From Paenibacillus sp. MSJ-34 (GTDB lineage Bacteria; Bacillota; Bacilli; Paenibacillales; Paenibacillaceae), in assembly GCF_018918005.1 (NCBI RefSeq), contig NZ_JAHLPR010000005.1:93890-157889 (forward strand): a DNA stretch of 64,000 bases, given 5' to 3'. Of the stretch, positions 17,019 through 26,318 are shown in pieces. Both the position numbers and the translations under genes were made by a program. Each line of letters starts with the position of its first letter. Within the stretch, counting starts at the first letter, position 1. The notes under the pieces are model-generated. The model was not told the origin of the DNA. It worked only from the letters and a program-made list of their open reading frames with translations, and ran no database searches.

Positions 17019-18326
17019 TTATTTGGCTAATTCGCTATTGACCCGCTTGGCCGCCGCGCGCAGCGTTTCCTCGGGCGTTTGCCGTCCGTAGTTCATCTTC
17101 TCGAACTCCTTAATGAGCCATTCGACAACGGTCCATTGCTTCACATGGCGCGGCCAATAAGCGACATAGTTGGCGGTTGCCGCATAATCGCTTCGGTATT
17201 TCAAGCCTTGAAACGCATCGCTCCCGAGCACCTTCGTCGCGCTTGGGACATGCCCCGCCTCCGCCCACATCTCGCCATGCTCGACGATCCATTGGGCGAA
17301 TGTCGCAACCGCCTTCCGTTTGGCATCGGACATTCCATGCTTGGTAGGGATGGCCAGCGTATGCGAATCCCCCCATACCGCAGGACGATCGTACAATACC
17401 GGCATGGGAACGACGCCGAAATGAAGCGCTTTATTATGTTCGAATGCGCCGGTGCCCCACATTCCGGTAATGAGGACCGCCGCTTTGCCGTCGTAGAACA
17501 TTTTGAAGGCATCGTTAATGTCCGGCGGAATGAGCTCGGAACGGTACAGGTCGTGAATCAATTCGAGCGCTTGCAGCGATTGGGGGTTATCGAACACCGC
17601 CTTGGTGCTATTCTCGTCGTAGAACGCGCCTCCGCCTTCCATCTGGTTGTACAAGCTCCACCACAGCCATACCGAGTCGATGCGGGTGCTTGGCTGCGCC
17701 ATCGGGGCGACGTCCGGCGGTACGGCAGCTTTGATCGCTTGCAGGAAAGCGACGAACCCTTCCGGCCCCGCCTGGATGACCGGTTTCTCATCGGTGCCCA
17801 ATACGCCGGCCGCCTGCAGCCACGTCTTGTTGTAATACATAACGAGAGCGTGCGTATCCAGCGGCACGGCGTACGGAATGCCGTCGTATACGGTGGATTC
17901 GAGAATGTTCGCATTGAATTCGTCCCAGCGCAGGCCGACTTCCTGCGCGGGTACCGTTAAATTTTCGATATAGTTGTTCTGTACGAATTGGGGCAAGATT
18001 GTCGTATGAATGATGGCGACATCCGGGGCGTTGCCGGATAGGATCGCGGTGCGTAACCGGGAATAGTATTCGTCGAGCCGCGAGTTCACTTGAACGACTT
18101 GAATGCTGCCGTGTTCCTTGTTAAACCGTTCGACCATTTCGGTCATAAACTGGTTGTCCCCGCCGCTGAACGGCGTCCAATATTCAAGCCGGATCGGCGG
18201 TTCTTTGCCGGGGCTTGCGTCGTTCGGGCGCGGCGCTTCATCGGCGCATCCGGACAAGATGACGGCAATGAGAACGATGGCGAGCCGCAAGCCCGCCTTT
18301 CCCGAGAAAATCGCAACAATCTTCAT
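17019..18326 (-). CDS. Second sugar-binding lipoprotein, paired with the YesM kinase
   Basis: 435 residues with a lipoprotein signal peptide (lipobox VILSGC, lipidated Cys about residue 27). It is a solute-binding protein of carbohydrate ABC transporters and clearly a paralogue of the one at 21938: both share Y/FW-PFSG near the start of the mature part and PLD-H-LVMYYNK in the middle. It is not beside the permeases but directly upstream of the kinase gene. Two readings: an alternative transporter subunit, or a dedicated ligand sensor for YesM. GGGAGG precedes the ATG. Confidence 0.9.
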   Translation of the reverse strand: MKIVAIFSGKAGLRLAIVLIAVILSGCADEAPRPNDASPGKEPPIRLEYWTPFSGGDNQFMTEMVERFNKEHGSIQVVQVNSRLDEYYSRLRTAILSGNAPDVAIIHTTILPQFVQNNYIENLTVPAQEVGLRWDEFNANILESTVYDGIPYAVPLDTHALVMYYNKTWLQAAGVLGTDEKPVIQAGPEGFVAFLQAIKAAVPPDVAPMAQPSTRIDSVWLWWSLYNQMEGGGAFYDENSTKAVFDNPQSLQALELIHDLYRSELIPPDINDAFKMFYDGKAAVLITGMWGTGAFEHNKALHFGVVPMPVLYDRPAVWGDSHTLAIPTKHGMSDAKRKAVATFAQWIVEHGEMWAEAGHVPSATKVLGSDAFQGLKYRSDYAATANYVAYWPRHVKQWTVVEWLIKEFEKMNYGRQTPEETLRAAAKRVNSELAK

Positions 18327-18367
18327 GCCGATGCCTCCCTATCGCTTTCGTCGATCGCCCGAACGAA

Positions 18368-20110
18368 TCATCGCGTAATATCGATATAATCAAGGTTCAG
18401 ACGACCCGTTGCATTTTCAAGTGTAATGACATTCGTCCCGGACTTCAACTTCATTTCGACGGCCGCAACGATGTATTGATTGCGTTCCGTTGCTGGGATG
18501 GCGAGCGATCGCTTCTTCCCGCCGTCCACCTTGATATCGAGCGCGGCATCGCTTCCGGACGGATTCGATACGGCAAGCCCCAGCCGGTATGTTCCGGGTA
18601 CAGGCACGTTGACTTGGGCGAAACGAAGCGCCGTCCCTTTACCGCCCTCGATTTGCGCGATGCCGGAGCCGGAGGCGTGCGGATGGTCTGCCGTCGCCGC
18701 CATAGATTCGGCTTGCGCGGACTCCGCCTCGTACCGGGGAATTTCAACGGCTTCCACCTGCAAGCCGTCATCCGCAAGCGGGAATCCGATGTTATTGTGG
18801 CCGGACTGCAAAGGCACGAAAGCATACGCATAACCGGGCGCATCCGCTTCGGTCGCCGGCAGCGCGGCCGTGCCTGCTTGATCGCCGTTTACCCATATGT
18901 CGAGCGAGCGCGAAGCCCCGGCTGGATTCCGGTAATGGATGAGCAGAGGCGCTTCGGTCTCGACGCTTGACGGAATGAGATCGAATTCAAGCTTGCCGGA
19001 AGCGGCGTTCGCATGTTCCGCCCGGAACACGCCCGAGCCCGCAGGATTCGGAATCGCCGTATCGAGCGATAACGGCTTGCCGAAATGCGGCGTACCGTCT
19101 TCGTTCCATTCGATCTTCTGCGCGCGCGCTTTGCGGTTGTTCCAACCGTCCGTATAACCGCTCGTGGCATGGTATACGATCCAATGCTCCGTGCCGTCCG
19201 GGGACGCGACGAACGTATTATGTCCCGGGCCGTATACTTCCGCCTCTTCGTCCATTTGCAGCAACGGCTGCGCCGATTTCGTCCAGGCGGACGGATCGAG
19301 CGGATCTCCGCCCGGCGCAAGCGCGAGCATGCCGAGGCTGTAGAACGGGGTCCAGCTTCCGGCCCCGGAATAGACGATAAACAGCCTGCCGTCTTTTTTC
19401 AGGATCGCTTGCCCTTCGTTGATGAACGGCGGTCCCCCGGCTTGTTCCCATTCCAGATCGGGCTCGGACAACAATACTCTCGGCCCGCTAATGGTGAGCG
19501 GATCGCTCATCGGGGCGATATACGTATTCTGCCGGATGTTGACATCGCCTTCCCAGCCGGACCAGACGAAGTACAGCTTATTCTCATGCTCCACCGCCAG
19601 CCCGTCGATCGCCCAGCGGTTCGTTTCGTCGGTTACTTGGCCTTTGAACGTATAGTCGCCCATGGGATCCTCTGTATCGGCTTCCAGCGCGTACATGCGA
19701 TGATTCTCGTTCGCCCCGTCGTCCGCGGCGAAATAAATATACCATCTGCCTTGCAAATGTTGAATTTCAGGCGCCCAAATGCCGGACGAGTACATCGTAT
19801 CCGGCGGCGGATACCAGACGACTTTCCGCTCCGCTTGGCGAAAATCGAGGGTCCGCGATTTCATGACCATAATATCCGCTCCGTTATGCGTAAACGTCAT
19901 ATAATAGTATCCGTTCGCGTAGACAATGCTGGGATCCGGCGTATCGATTTCCGCCAGCGTATTTTTGAATGTGCCGCCGTGCCCGTTGTACGGCGCGTTT
20001 GCCGTTTTGTCTCCGATGCCGTTTGTTGCCAATGACCATCCCCCCCATAGAAGCAGAGCGGCGGCGCATACCGCCGCGACAAGCAAGATGCCGGTTCTTT
20101 TCGCTTTCAT
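18368..20110 (-). CDS. Glycoside hydrolase family 43 (arabinanase/arabinofuranosidase type) with C-terminal sugar-binding domains
   Basis: 580 residues. N-terminal signal anchor or signal peptide (to about residue 31, no clear lipobox). Five-bladed catalytic domain about 50-340 with the GH43 signature: base Asp in DTPDPSIVYANGYYYM, pKa-setting Asp in WAIDGLAVEH, acid Glu in FINEGQAIL. Then two beta-sandwich regions, the last (YEAESAQ to LNLDYIDI) being like CBM6/CBM35. It probably trims arabinose- or xylose-containing polysaccharide at the cell surface for uptake by the transporter in the same operon. Substrate is inferred from family only. Confidence 0.88.
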   Translation of the reverse strand: MKAKRTGILLVAAVCAAALLLWGGWSLATNGIGDKTANAPYNGHGGTFKNTLAEIDTPDPSIVYANGYYYMTFTHNGADIMVMKSRTLDFRQAERKVVWYPPPDTMYSSGIWAPEIQHLQGRWYIYFAADDGANENHRMYALEADTEDPMGDYTFKGQVTDETNRWAIDGLAVEHENKLYFVWSGWEGDVNIRQNTYIAPMSDPLTISGPRVLLSEPDLEWEQAGGPPFINEGQAILKKDGRLFIVYSGAGSWTPFYSLGMLALAPGGDPLDPSAWTKSAQPLLQMDEEAEVYGPGHNTFVASPDGTEHWIVYHATSGYTDGWNNRKARAQKIEWNEDGTPHFGKPLSLDTAIPNPAGSGVFRAEHANAASGKLEFDLIPSSVETEAPLLIHYRNPAGASRSLDIWVNGDQAGTAALPATEADAPGYAYAFVPLQSGHNNIGFPLADDGLQVEAVEIPRYEAESAQAESMAATADHPHASGSGIAQIEGGKGTALRFAQVNVPVPGTYRLGLAVSNPSGSDAALDIKVDGGKKRSLAIPATERNQYIVAAVEMKLKSGTNVITLENATGRLNLDYIDITR

Positions 20111-20119
20111 AGTTCCCCC

Positions 20120-20953
20120 TTACTTGATGCCCGATTGCGTAATCGCTTTGACGAACGAGCGCTGTCCGAAGATGAAGACGATCAGGACGGGAAGCGTGGC
20201 GATCGTCGTCATGGCCATCAACTTGCCGTAAGATTGCGTGTAGCTGCCCTGGGCCATCATGGCGATGCCCGCCGTAATCGTGCGCATTTCCGGAGATGTT
20301 GTGGCATATAACGGCCAGACGAAATCGTTATACACGCCCATAAAGGTAAAGATGCATAGCGTGACCATAATCGAGACGGACGACGGCAGCAAAATCCGCG
20401 CGTAAATCTGCCATTTATTCGCCCCGTCGATTCTGGCGGCTTCCTCGATCTCCTTCGGAAACGAGATGAAAAATTGATACAACAGAAACACCCCGAATGC
20501 GCCGGCCGAATATGGCAAAATTAAAGCGGAGTACGTATTGATCAATCCCAATGCGTTAAACTCCATATACATCGGCAAGAAAGTCAATACGCCCGGAATC
20601 ATGAGCGAGGCGACGAATATGGAGAACAGCGTCTTGCGGAACGGGAGGTCGGTAAGCCGCGCCAAGGCGAAAGCCGCCATCGAATCGAACAACAGCACGA
20701 TTCCGGTTCCCGCCATTCCGACGAACAACGAGTTGCCGATCCAGCGCAATATCGGCACGTTCATTAGCTCGCCGTTCAATCCGAGGATGTAATTTTGCAG
20801 CGTCGGTTTGTTCGGAATGAAGTTCATTTTCCCCGCCAGCGCTTCGAAATCGTTTTTGAAGGAAGTGGACAGCATCCAAACGAGCGGGAGAAGAAATGCG
20901 GCGGCGATGATGATCGCTGCCAGTACCCATAGAAACGTGTTGGCTTTTCTCAT
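20120..20953 (-). CDS. Sugar ABC transporter permease (MalG type)
   Basis: 277 residues, six membrane segments, and the cytoplasmic EAA loop EIEEAARIDGANKWQIYARILLP that docks the ATPase. Its ATG overlaps the stop of the preceding permease gene (TAATG). Imports oligosaccharide together with the partner permease and the lipoprotein at 21938. No ATPase gene lies in the operon, so a shared MsmX-type ATPase elsewhere is expected, as is usual in Bacillales. Confidence 0.92.
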   Translation of the reverse strand: MRKANTFLWVLAAIIIAAAFLLPLVWMLSTSFKNDFEALAGKMNFIPNKPTLQNYILGLNGELMNVPILRWIGNSLFVGMAGTGIVLLFDSMAAFALARLTDLPFRKTLFSIFVASLMIPGVLTFLPMYMEFNALGLINTYSALILPYSAGAFGVFLLYQFFISFPKEIEEAARIDGANKWQIYARILLPSSVSIMVTLCIFTFMGVYNDFVWPLYATTSPEMRTITAGIAMMAQGSYTQSYGKLMAMTTIATLPVLIVFIFGQRSFVKAITQSGIK

Positions 20954-21849
20954 TATGCATCCTCCTTCCGGGCATAGGTGAGACGGTATTGAACGACCGA
21001 GACGATCATAATTAATATCGCCATTAGAATGGCCATGGCGGAAGCGGAGCCCATTTCCTTCCGAATGAACGCTTGATCGAGCACGTTGATCAGCAGCACT
21101 TTGGTCGAATCGCCGGGTCCGCCCCGCGTCAATAGAAACGGCTGCGCATAAATGTTGAACGAAGCGATCGTGGAAGTGACCATGACGAACAGCATGACGG
21201 GCCGGATGGAAGGCAGCGTAATCCGCGCGAATTTATGCCAGGCGTTCGCGCCGTCGATCGAAGCCGCTTCGTAATAATCGTCGGGAACCTGGTTCAAAGC
21301 GTTAATGAAAATGATCATATTGAATCCGATCGTCCACCATAGCGTTGTGGAGACGAGCGAAACCCAAGCCCAAGGCTGGTCGGTCAGCCACGGAACCGGG
21401 GGAATGTTCATTTTTCCGAGCAAGCTGTTGAGAAAGCCTGCGTTCGTATCGAATATCATGAGCCATATGACAGCCATGACCGAAGCGGAGATGGCATACG
21501 GCATAAAGTAGAACGTGCGGAACAAGCCGCGGAATTTGCCGGGAAGGCGGTTGACGAGCAGCGCCAGCCCCAGCCCGACGATAATGAGCAGCGGAACGGA
21601 ATAGAGGACGAACTGCGCCGTCGCCCATAGGCCGTCGAAGAAAATGCTGTTCAAATACGTGCCTGGGGTGAAAATTTTCAAGTAATGCTCGAACCCGACA
21701 AACTGATGCGTTACGGATAACAATTCGAAATGATGCAAACTAATATAGAAGCCGTACAAGATCGGGAAGAGCAGGAAAGCCGCGAAACAAAGCAAATACG
21801 GCAGAACGAATAAAGAAGAAGTCAAGCGAGATTGCAGCGTGCTTTTCAA
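20953..21849 (-). CDS. Sugar ABC transporter permease (MalF/UgpA type)
   Basis: 298 residues from a TTG at 21849 (LKSTLQSRLTSSLFVLPYLL) that has AAGGAGGG 7 bases upstream; an in-frame extension to 21927 has no support. Six membrane segments and the EAA loop YYEAASIDGANAWHKFARITLP. Forms the channel together with the MalG-type partner. Confidence 0.92.
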   Translation of the reverse strand: MKSTLQSRLTSSLFVLPYLLCFAAFLLFPILYGFYISLHHFELLSVTHQFVGFEHYLKIFTPGTYLNSIFFDGLWATAQFVLYSVPLLIIVGLGLALLVNRLPGKFRGLFRTFYFMPYAISASVMAVIWLMIFDTNAGFLNSLLGKMNIPPVPWLTDQPWAWVSLVSTTLWWTIGFNMIIFINALNQVPDDYYEAASIDGANAWHKFARITLPSIRPVMLFVMVTSTIASFNIYAQPFLLTRGGPGDSTKVLLINVLDQAFIRKEMGSASAMAILMAILIMIVSVVQYRLTYARKEDA

Positions 21850-21937
21850 TGAGAATCCCTCCTTATGAAGGTAGAGAGAAAGACGGGAGCGTCTCATCGG
21901 ATTCCCGTCTTCCACCGTGCCCTGCATTTGCGCTGCT

Positions 21938-23233
21938 TTAATTTTTCATCGCTTGTCTCGATTTCGCCGCGGCGTCGTCCATCGCTTGCTGCGCGTCTTT
22001 CTTGCCGAGCAGCGCATTGTTCAGCTCGCCCCAGATCGGCTCGGAAATCGTCCCCCAATTCAGCACGTTCGGCGCGAATTGGACGTAGGAGAAGCTGGAT
22101 GCGATATTGTTTTGTACTTCAAGCTGCTTGAACTCTTCGCTTTCGAGCATCGGTTTGGCGGCGAGCGCCTGGCCGGATGCCGCCCAATCCATCGAATTGG
22201 TTGCGACATATTTCAGAAAATCGCCGATGCCGGCAATTTTGTTCTCATCGGCAAGATCTTTCGGAATGACGAAACCGTGCGAACCGGCGAATACGGCCTG
22301 CTTCGCTTTGCCGATTTGCGGCACCGGCGCAACGCCGTAGTTCAGGCCTGCTTCGTCGAATTGCGATTTCATCCAAGGGCCGTTGAACTGAATCGCGTTT
22401 TTGCCTTGCAGGAACAACGTATTCTCTCCGTCCTGCTGTACATTGCCCGGCGAGTATCCTTTATCGACCAGGCTGCGCATCCATTGCACCATTTCAACGG
22501 CTTCCGGGGAATTGTAAGCGACGTCGCTGCCGTTCCACAGCTCGCCGCCGTTCTGCCAGACGAGGGTCGGGAAGATAAACTGCTGCGGCCATAAGGTCGG
22601 CAGCACATATCCGTATACGCCCTTGTCTTTATCGGTCAGTTTCTCCACGGCGGATTCGAATTCCTCCCGGTTTGTCGGCGGGTTTTGGATTCCCGCTTGC
22701 TCGAACAGATCCTTATTGTAATACATGACGAGCGGATGAATATCGAGCGGGATTTCGTACCATTTGCCGTCGATGGTGGCGTATTCGACCGGCGCCTCGA
22801 CATAATCTTCCTTATTGATGCCCGCCGACGCCGCAATGTCGTCCAGAGGCTGCAATTGCCCCTTGTTGACGTAAGTCGGCACCGTATCGACATGCATAAT
22901 CATCAAATCCGGGCGCTCTTTGGACGAACTGAGAGCGACATCCAACTGCTTGTAATATTCGCCGTTCGGCTGAATGACGAAATTGACCTTATACTGATCC
23001 TGCGAAGCGTTGTATTGATCTACGATTTTTTTCATGAACGGGCCGTCGGAGCCGGAGAACGGGCTCCAGAACAAAATTTGCGTCGTTCCGCCTCCGCCTC
23101 CGCTACCGGCGTTTGTATCCGGCGCCGAGCCGTTCCCGCTGCCCGCATCTTTGCCGCCGCATCCCGCGGCGACAAGCGCAACGACTGCGAGCATGAGCAG
23201 CATGCTCGACAAACTCTTGTACACTTTCTTCAT
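21938..23233 (-). CDS. Sugar ABC transporter substrate-binding lipoprotein
   Basis: 431 residues with lipobox LVAAGC, a glycine-rich linker (DTNAGSGGGGG) and a solute-binding fold (FWSPFSGSDGPFMKKIVDQY, PLDIHPLVMYYNKDLFEQAG). First gene of the operon that continues with two permeases, GH43, a second binding protein and YesM/YesN. Binds the oligosaccharide outside the membrane. GAGG precedes the ATG. Confidence 0.93.
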   Translation of the reverse strand: MKKVYKSLSSMLLMLAVVALVAAGCGGKDAGSGNGSAPDTNAGSGGGGGTTQILFWSPFSGSDGPFMKKIVDQYNASQDQYKVNFVIQPNGEYYKQLDVALSSSKERPDLMIMHVDTVPTYVNKGQLQPLDDIAASAGINKEDYVEAPVEYATIDGKWYEIPLDIHPLVMYYNKDLFEQAGIQNPPTNREEFESAVEKLTDKDKGVYGYVLPTLWPQQFIFPTLVWQNGGELWNGSDVAYNSPEAVEMVQWMRSLVDKGYSPGNVQQDGENTLFLQGKNAIQFNGPWMKSQFDEAGLNYGVAPVPQIGKAKQAVFAGSHGFVIPKDLADENKIAGIGDFLKYVATNSMDWAASGQALAAKPMLESEEFKQLEVQNNIASSFSYVQFAPNVLNWGTISEPIWGELNNALLGKKDAQQAMDDAAAKSRQAMKN

Positions 23234-23259
23234 GACCTCGTTACCCCCTATTTCGATGT

Positions 23260-23284
23260 TGAAAGATTCAACTTCGATCTTTCA
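23260..23284 (-). promoter_or_regulatory. 8-bp inverted repeat in the leader of the sugar operon
   Basis: TGAAAGAT (23260-23267) and ATCTTTCA (23277-23284) form a dyad 27-50 bases upstream of the binding-protein ATG. It could be an operator or an RNA hairpin near the 5' end. I saw no clear catabolite-control (cre) site here. Function unproven. Confidence 0.4.
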
Positions 23285-23430
23285 TGACTTCATCATATAA
23301 GGATCCGCCGCTCTCCAAAATGTCGCTTTTTTGGAATCGATGGACATATTTTTGGGTTGAAGCGCAAGGGATATAACTCGAACATTTCGCTAATGATAAC
23401 AATAACCAATGATGGAATAGGAGTGAAACG

Positions 23431-24219
23431 GTGAGAAAACGGAAACTGGCATGGATTGCGTTCGCCGCCATATGCGGGTTGCTCATATCGCTGCAAGGGA
23501 CGGCTGCCGCCCGGGCGGACGGAGCTTACCACTTCGGTTTTAAGAGAGGCGGCAACGGCAGTCCGGCTTCGATCAACGAGGAAGGATTCAAGGATATATT
23601 GCAAAAGCATCAAGCGATTTTTCTCGGGGATACGTCGCAGAAAGAATTGTATCTCACGTTCGATAACGGTTATGAAAACGGGTATACGGCCAACATTTTG
23701 GATGTGCTGAAAGCGAAGAAGGCACCGGCGATTTTTTTCGTAACCGGGCATTACGTGAAGGATCAGCCCGATCTATTGAAGCGGATGACCGCGGAAGGCC
23801 ATTTGATCGGCAATCATTCCTGGAGCCATCCGGACATGACGCAGGTGTCGGACGAGCGAATCGCCGAGGAACTGGCCCGCGTCAAACAAGCGGTTGCGAG
23901 CGTCACCGGCCAGCAAGAGATGCCTTTCCTGCGCCCGCCCAGAGGAATTTTTAGCGAAAGGACGCTCAAGGTGAGCCGGGAACAAGGTTATACTAACGTG
24001 TTCTGGTCGATCGCCTACAAAGATTGGGATACCCAGGATCAAAGAGGCTGGCGTTATGCGTATGACCGTGTCATGGCGCAGCTTCATCCGGGCGCGGTCA
24101 TTCTGCTCCATTCCGTCTCCAAGGATAATGCCGAGGCTTTGGGCCAAATGATTGACGACGCGCGGAAACAGGGATATGAATTTAAAAGTTTGAGCCAGCT
24201 TCAAACGAAGCATTATTGA
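23431..24219 (+). CDS. PdaA-like polysaccharide deacetylase
   Basis: 262 residues with a signal peptide (about 1-29). The NodB fold begins at LYLTFDNGYENGYT (catalytic Asp), then metal-binding HSWSHPD and RPPRG, with a late LLHSVS. The TFDNGYE form and the length match B. subtilis PdaA, which deacetylates N-acetylmuramic acid for delta-lactam formation in spore cortex. Acts outside the membrane. GTG start with AGGAG upstream; own terminator. Spore role is inferred from the family. Confidence 0.85.
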   Translation: MRKRKLAWIAFAAICGLLISLQGTAAARADGAYHFGFKRGGNGSPASINEEGFKDILQKHQAIFLGDTSQKELYLTFDNGYENGYTANILDVLKAKKAPAIFFVTGHYVKDQPDLLKRMTAEGHLIGNHSWSHPDMTQVSDERIAEELARVKQAVASVTGQQEMPFLRPPRGIFSERTLKVSREQGYTNVFWSIAYKDWDTQDQRGWRYAYDRVMAQLHPGAVILLHSVSKDNAEALGQMIDDARKQGYEFKSLSQLQTKHY

Positions 24220-24233
24220 ATGCTGTGCCGTAT

Positions 24234-24275
24234 AACAACGCTCTTGGCCATGAAGCCGGGGGCGTTGTTCTTATT
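24234..24275 (+). terminator. Terminator after the polysaccharide deacetylase gene
   Basis: AACAACGC (24234-24241) pairs with GCGTTGTT (24262-24269), followed by CTTATTTT. Confidence 0.75.
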
Positions 24276-24292
24276 TTCAGCAAATTTCCTGC

Positions 24293-24327
24293 TTGCATTA
24301 AGTGTATTAAGTGATATAATACACTTA
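24293..24327 (+). promoter_or_regulatory. SigA promoter overlapped by a perfect inverted repeat (GntR operator)
   Basis: TTGCAT (24293-24298), 16-base spacer, TATAAT (24315-24320). A perfect 11-bp dyad, TAAGTGTATTA (24299-24309) and TAATACACTTA (24317-24327), covers the spacer and the -10. This placement fits autorepression by the YtrA-type regulator encoded just downstream. Confidence 0.85.
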
Positions 24328-24369
24328 AATCACCGATGTCGACGATGCGGTGAGACAGGAGGAACGGCC

Positions 24370-24777
24370 ATGGAAGAACAACGGGTTGGCTCGCTTCGAT
24401 TCCGAATCGACTTCAGTCAACCGTTATACGAACAAATATTGGATCAAGTGAGAAGCTCGATCGCAAAAGGGGAGATCGAATTGGGAGAGAAGATGCCTTC
24501 GGTACGGGAATTGGCGCAGCAACTGCGGATGAATCCGAACACCGTTATGCGTGCCTATCAGGAATTGGAGCGGGACGGCTTAACGGAGAAGCGGCGGGGA
24601 CAGGGGACGTATGTTACCTCATCGCTCGAGCGCGTCCAATCGTTCCGGCAAGATCTTGCCGCAAGGTATATCGATACGTTTCTGGATCAGATGAAGAGTC
24701 TGGGGCTGTCCTGGGCCGACATTCAAAAATATATTGAGCAAAACTATGATTCGGATAAGGGAGGAACACCATCATGA
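24370..24777 (+). CDS. YtrA-type GntR repressor
   Basis: 135 residues: winged helix (QPLYEQILDQVRSSIAKGEI, MPSVRELAQQLRMNPNTVMRAYQELERDGL, RRGQGTYV) plus a short dimerisation tail, the YtrA subfamily size. These repressors usually control an adjacent ABC transporter and are relieved by cell-wall antibiotics. ACAGGAGGAAC precedes the ATG. Its stop overlaps the ABC gene start (ATGA). Operator candidate at 24299-24327. Confidence 0.92.
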   Translation: MEEQRVGSLRFRIDFSQPLYEQILDQVRSSIAKGEIELGEKMPSVRELAQQLRMNPNTVMRAYQELERDGLTEKRRGQGTYVTSSLERVQSFRQDLAARYIDTFLDQMKSLGLSWADIQKYIEQNYDSDKGGTPS

Positions 24778-25487
24778 CGCAGCCCATCATTGTTTCCGAA
24801 CAGGTGACAAAGCGTTACGGCAACAAAAAGGCGCTCGACGGATTGGATATCGTCATTCCGACCGGGAGAATCGCCGGCATCCTCGGCCCGAACGGTTGCG
24901 GGAAATCGACATTTTTCCGTACGCTTACCGGGCTCGTCAAGCCGGACCAAGGGAAACTCGCAGTGCTGGGGCAACCCGCAGGCTGGCAAACGAACCGCGG
25001 CATCGCTTATTTGCCGGACCGGGCCCGGTGGTACCCCAACCATACCGTTCTGCAGGCATTCGAATGGGGGCAATCGTTCCTGCCCGGCTTCCGCATGGAT
25101 CAGGCGCAGAAATTAGCGGGATTCATGGATATCGAAATCGAGATGAGAGTCGGAGGGATGAGCCGCGGACAGGAAGCCAGGGTGATGCTTATTCTTTGTT
25201 TGGCGCGCGAAGTGCCGCTCGTCATTCTGGACGAACCGTTTGCGGGAATCGACGTTATTTCCCGGGAAGCCATCGTTTCCGGTTTGATCGATTATTTGGA
25301 AGAACGCGATCAGACGGTATTGATCAGCACGCATGATATTCGGGAAGTCGAAGGGCTGTTTGACTATACGGTCATGATGAATCAAGGTCGAGCCATTTGG
25401 TCGGGGGAGACGGAAGATTTGCGGGCGGAATACGGATCGTTGCATGACGTCTTTCGGACTTTGTATAAGAAGGAGTGGAAACATTGA
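24774..25487 (+). CDS. ABC transporter ATP-binding protein (YtrB-like)
   Basis: 237 residues. Walker A GPNGCGKST (Cys in place of the usual Ala), signature MSRGQEARVML (R instead of G after S, a degenerate LSGGQ), Walker B LVILDEPFAGID, switch STHD. Works with the permease encoded next. The atypical signature recalls YtrB proteins. Coupled by a 4-base overlap to the repressor gene. Confidence 0.9.
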   Translation: MTQPIIVSEQVTKRYGNKKALDGLDIVIPTGRIAGILGPNGCGKSTFFRTLTGLVKPDQGKLAVLGQPAGWQTNRGIAYLPDRARWYPNHTVLQAFEWGQSFLPGFRMDQAQKLAGFMDIEIEMRVGGMSRGQEARVMLILCLAREVPLVILDEPFAGIDVISREAIVSGLIDYLEERDQTVLISTHDIREVEGLFDYTVMMNQGRAIWSGETEDLRAEYGSLHDVFRTLYKKEWKH

Positions 25488-26257
25488 ATTCGACCGGAAC
25501 GTTTTGGGCGCTTGTACGCCATGAATTCAAATGGAAGGGAAGCCGGAGGAAGCAGCAGCGGCCGTCGGTCGCGAAGTGGTGGTGGATCGTTTATTTATTG
25601 CTGTTGGTCGCTATCGGCATCGGGGCAACCGTTTATTATGCCCTCCAGGACGAACTGCGGCTGGGAGGGCTTTGGTTTGTTACGACAGGTTTCCCGTATA
25701 TGATGTTTTTTTTCGGTTTCGGAACGGCGAAGAGGGAATGGGAGAACGAGACGCACGGATGGTGGCTGACTTTGCCGTACTCGCGCCTTAGCCTCGCGGG
25801 AGCCAAATGGTTCGGCGCATGGCTGCGGACGATCGCGATCCTTGTTGCCGCCTATGCGATCCTATCGGTATATGCCTTGTTTATCGCGGTGACGCTCGGA
25901 CATCATACGCTTGCCGAAGTAGGCGGTTTCATGGTGGCGGGAATCAATTGGCTCATTCTTCCTGCCGGATTTAGCCCGCTTATTATCGCGCTTGGAATGG
26001 TAACATGCCTTTCGCAGTATAGCTCCCTTCGTCCGCTGACTCCGCTTCTTTGGGTCGTCATTATGAGCGGAATGAGCTTTATCTACTGGGCACCCGGCTT
26101 CGGATGGTCCGATGCGGACAACTTATTATTGTCGGAGGGGAAGGCGATTTGGTTCCCGTTCTCATGGATCGTACCGGCTTGCATGGCGCTCAGTTGGTTG
26201 GCCGCATACTTGCTCGTTCGGTTGTGCGCCTATATTCTGGACCGTAAATTATCTTAA
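25484..26257 (+). CDS. ABC transporter permease of the YtrA-controlled operon
   Basis: About 257 residues with six membrane segments and a basic cytoplasmic start (KWKGSRRKQQRPS). AAGGAG is 8 bases from the TTG at 25484, which overlaps the ATPase stop; a GTG at 25475 is too close. Partner of the ATPase. Confidence 0.82.
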   Translation: MNSTGTFWALVRHEFKWKGSRRKQQRPSVAKWWWIVYLLLLVAIGIGATVYYALQDELRLGGLWFVTTGFPYMMFFFGFGTAKREWENETHGWWLTLPYSRLSLAGAKWFGAWLRTIAILVAAYAILSVYALFIAVTLGHHTLAEVGGFMVAGINWLILPAGFSPLIIALGMVTCLSQYSSLRPLTPLLWVVIMSGMSFIYWAPGFGWSDADNLLLSEGKAIWFPFSWIVPACMALSWLAAYLLVRLCAYILDRKLS

Positions 26258-26318
26258 GGGTCCGGTTTTGCGGGCGGGAAGGATCACCGATTTGATCATC
26301 CGGAAGGAGGCGGGTACC

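Noticed and set aside
17079..17960. A 293-codon plus-strand frame opposite the second binding-protein gene.
   Set aside because: No start signal or domain; the minus strand encodes an evident lipoprotein.
19085..20035. A 316-codon plus-strand frame opposite the GH43 gene.
   Set aside because: Arg-rich shadow of a GC-rich gene; the opposite strand has clear GH43 catalytic motifs and a ribosome site.
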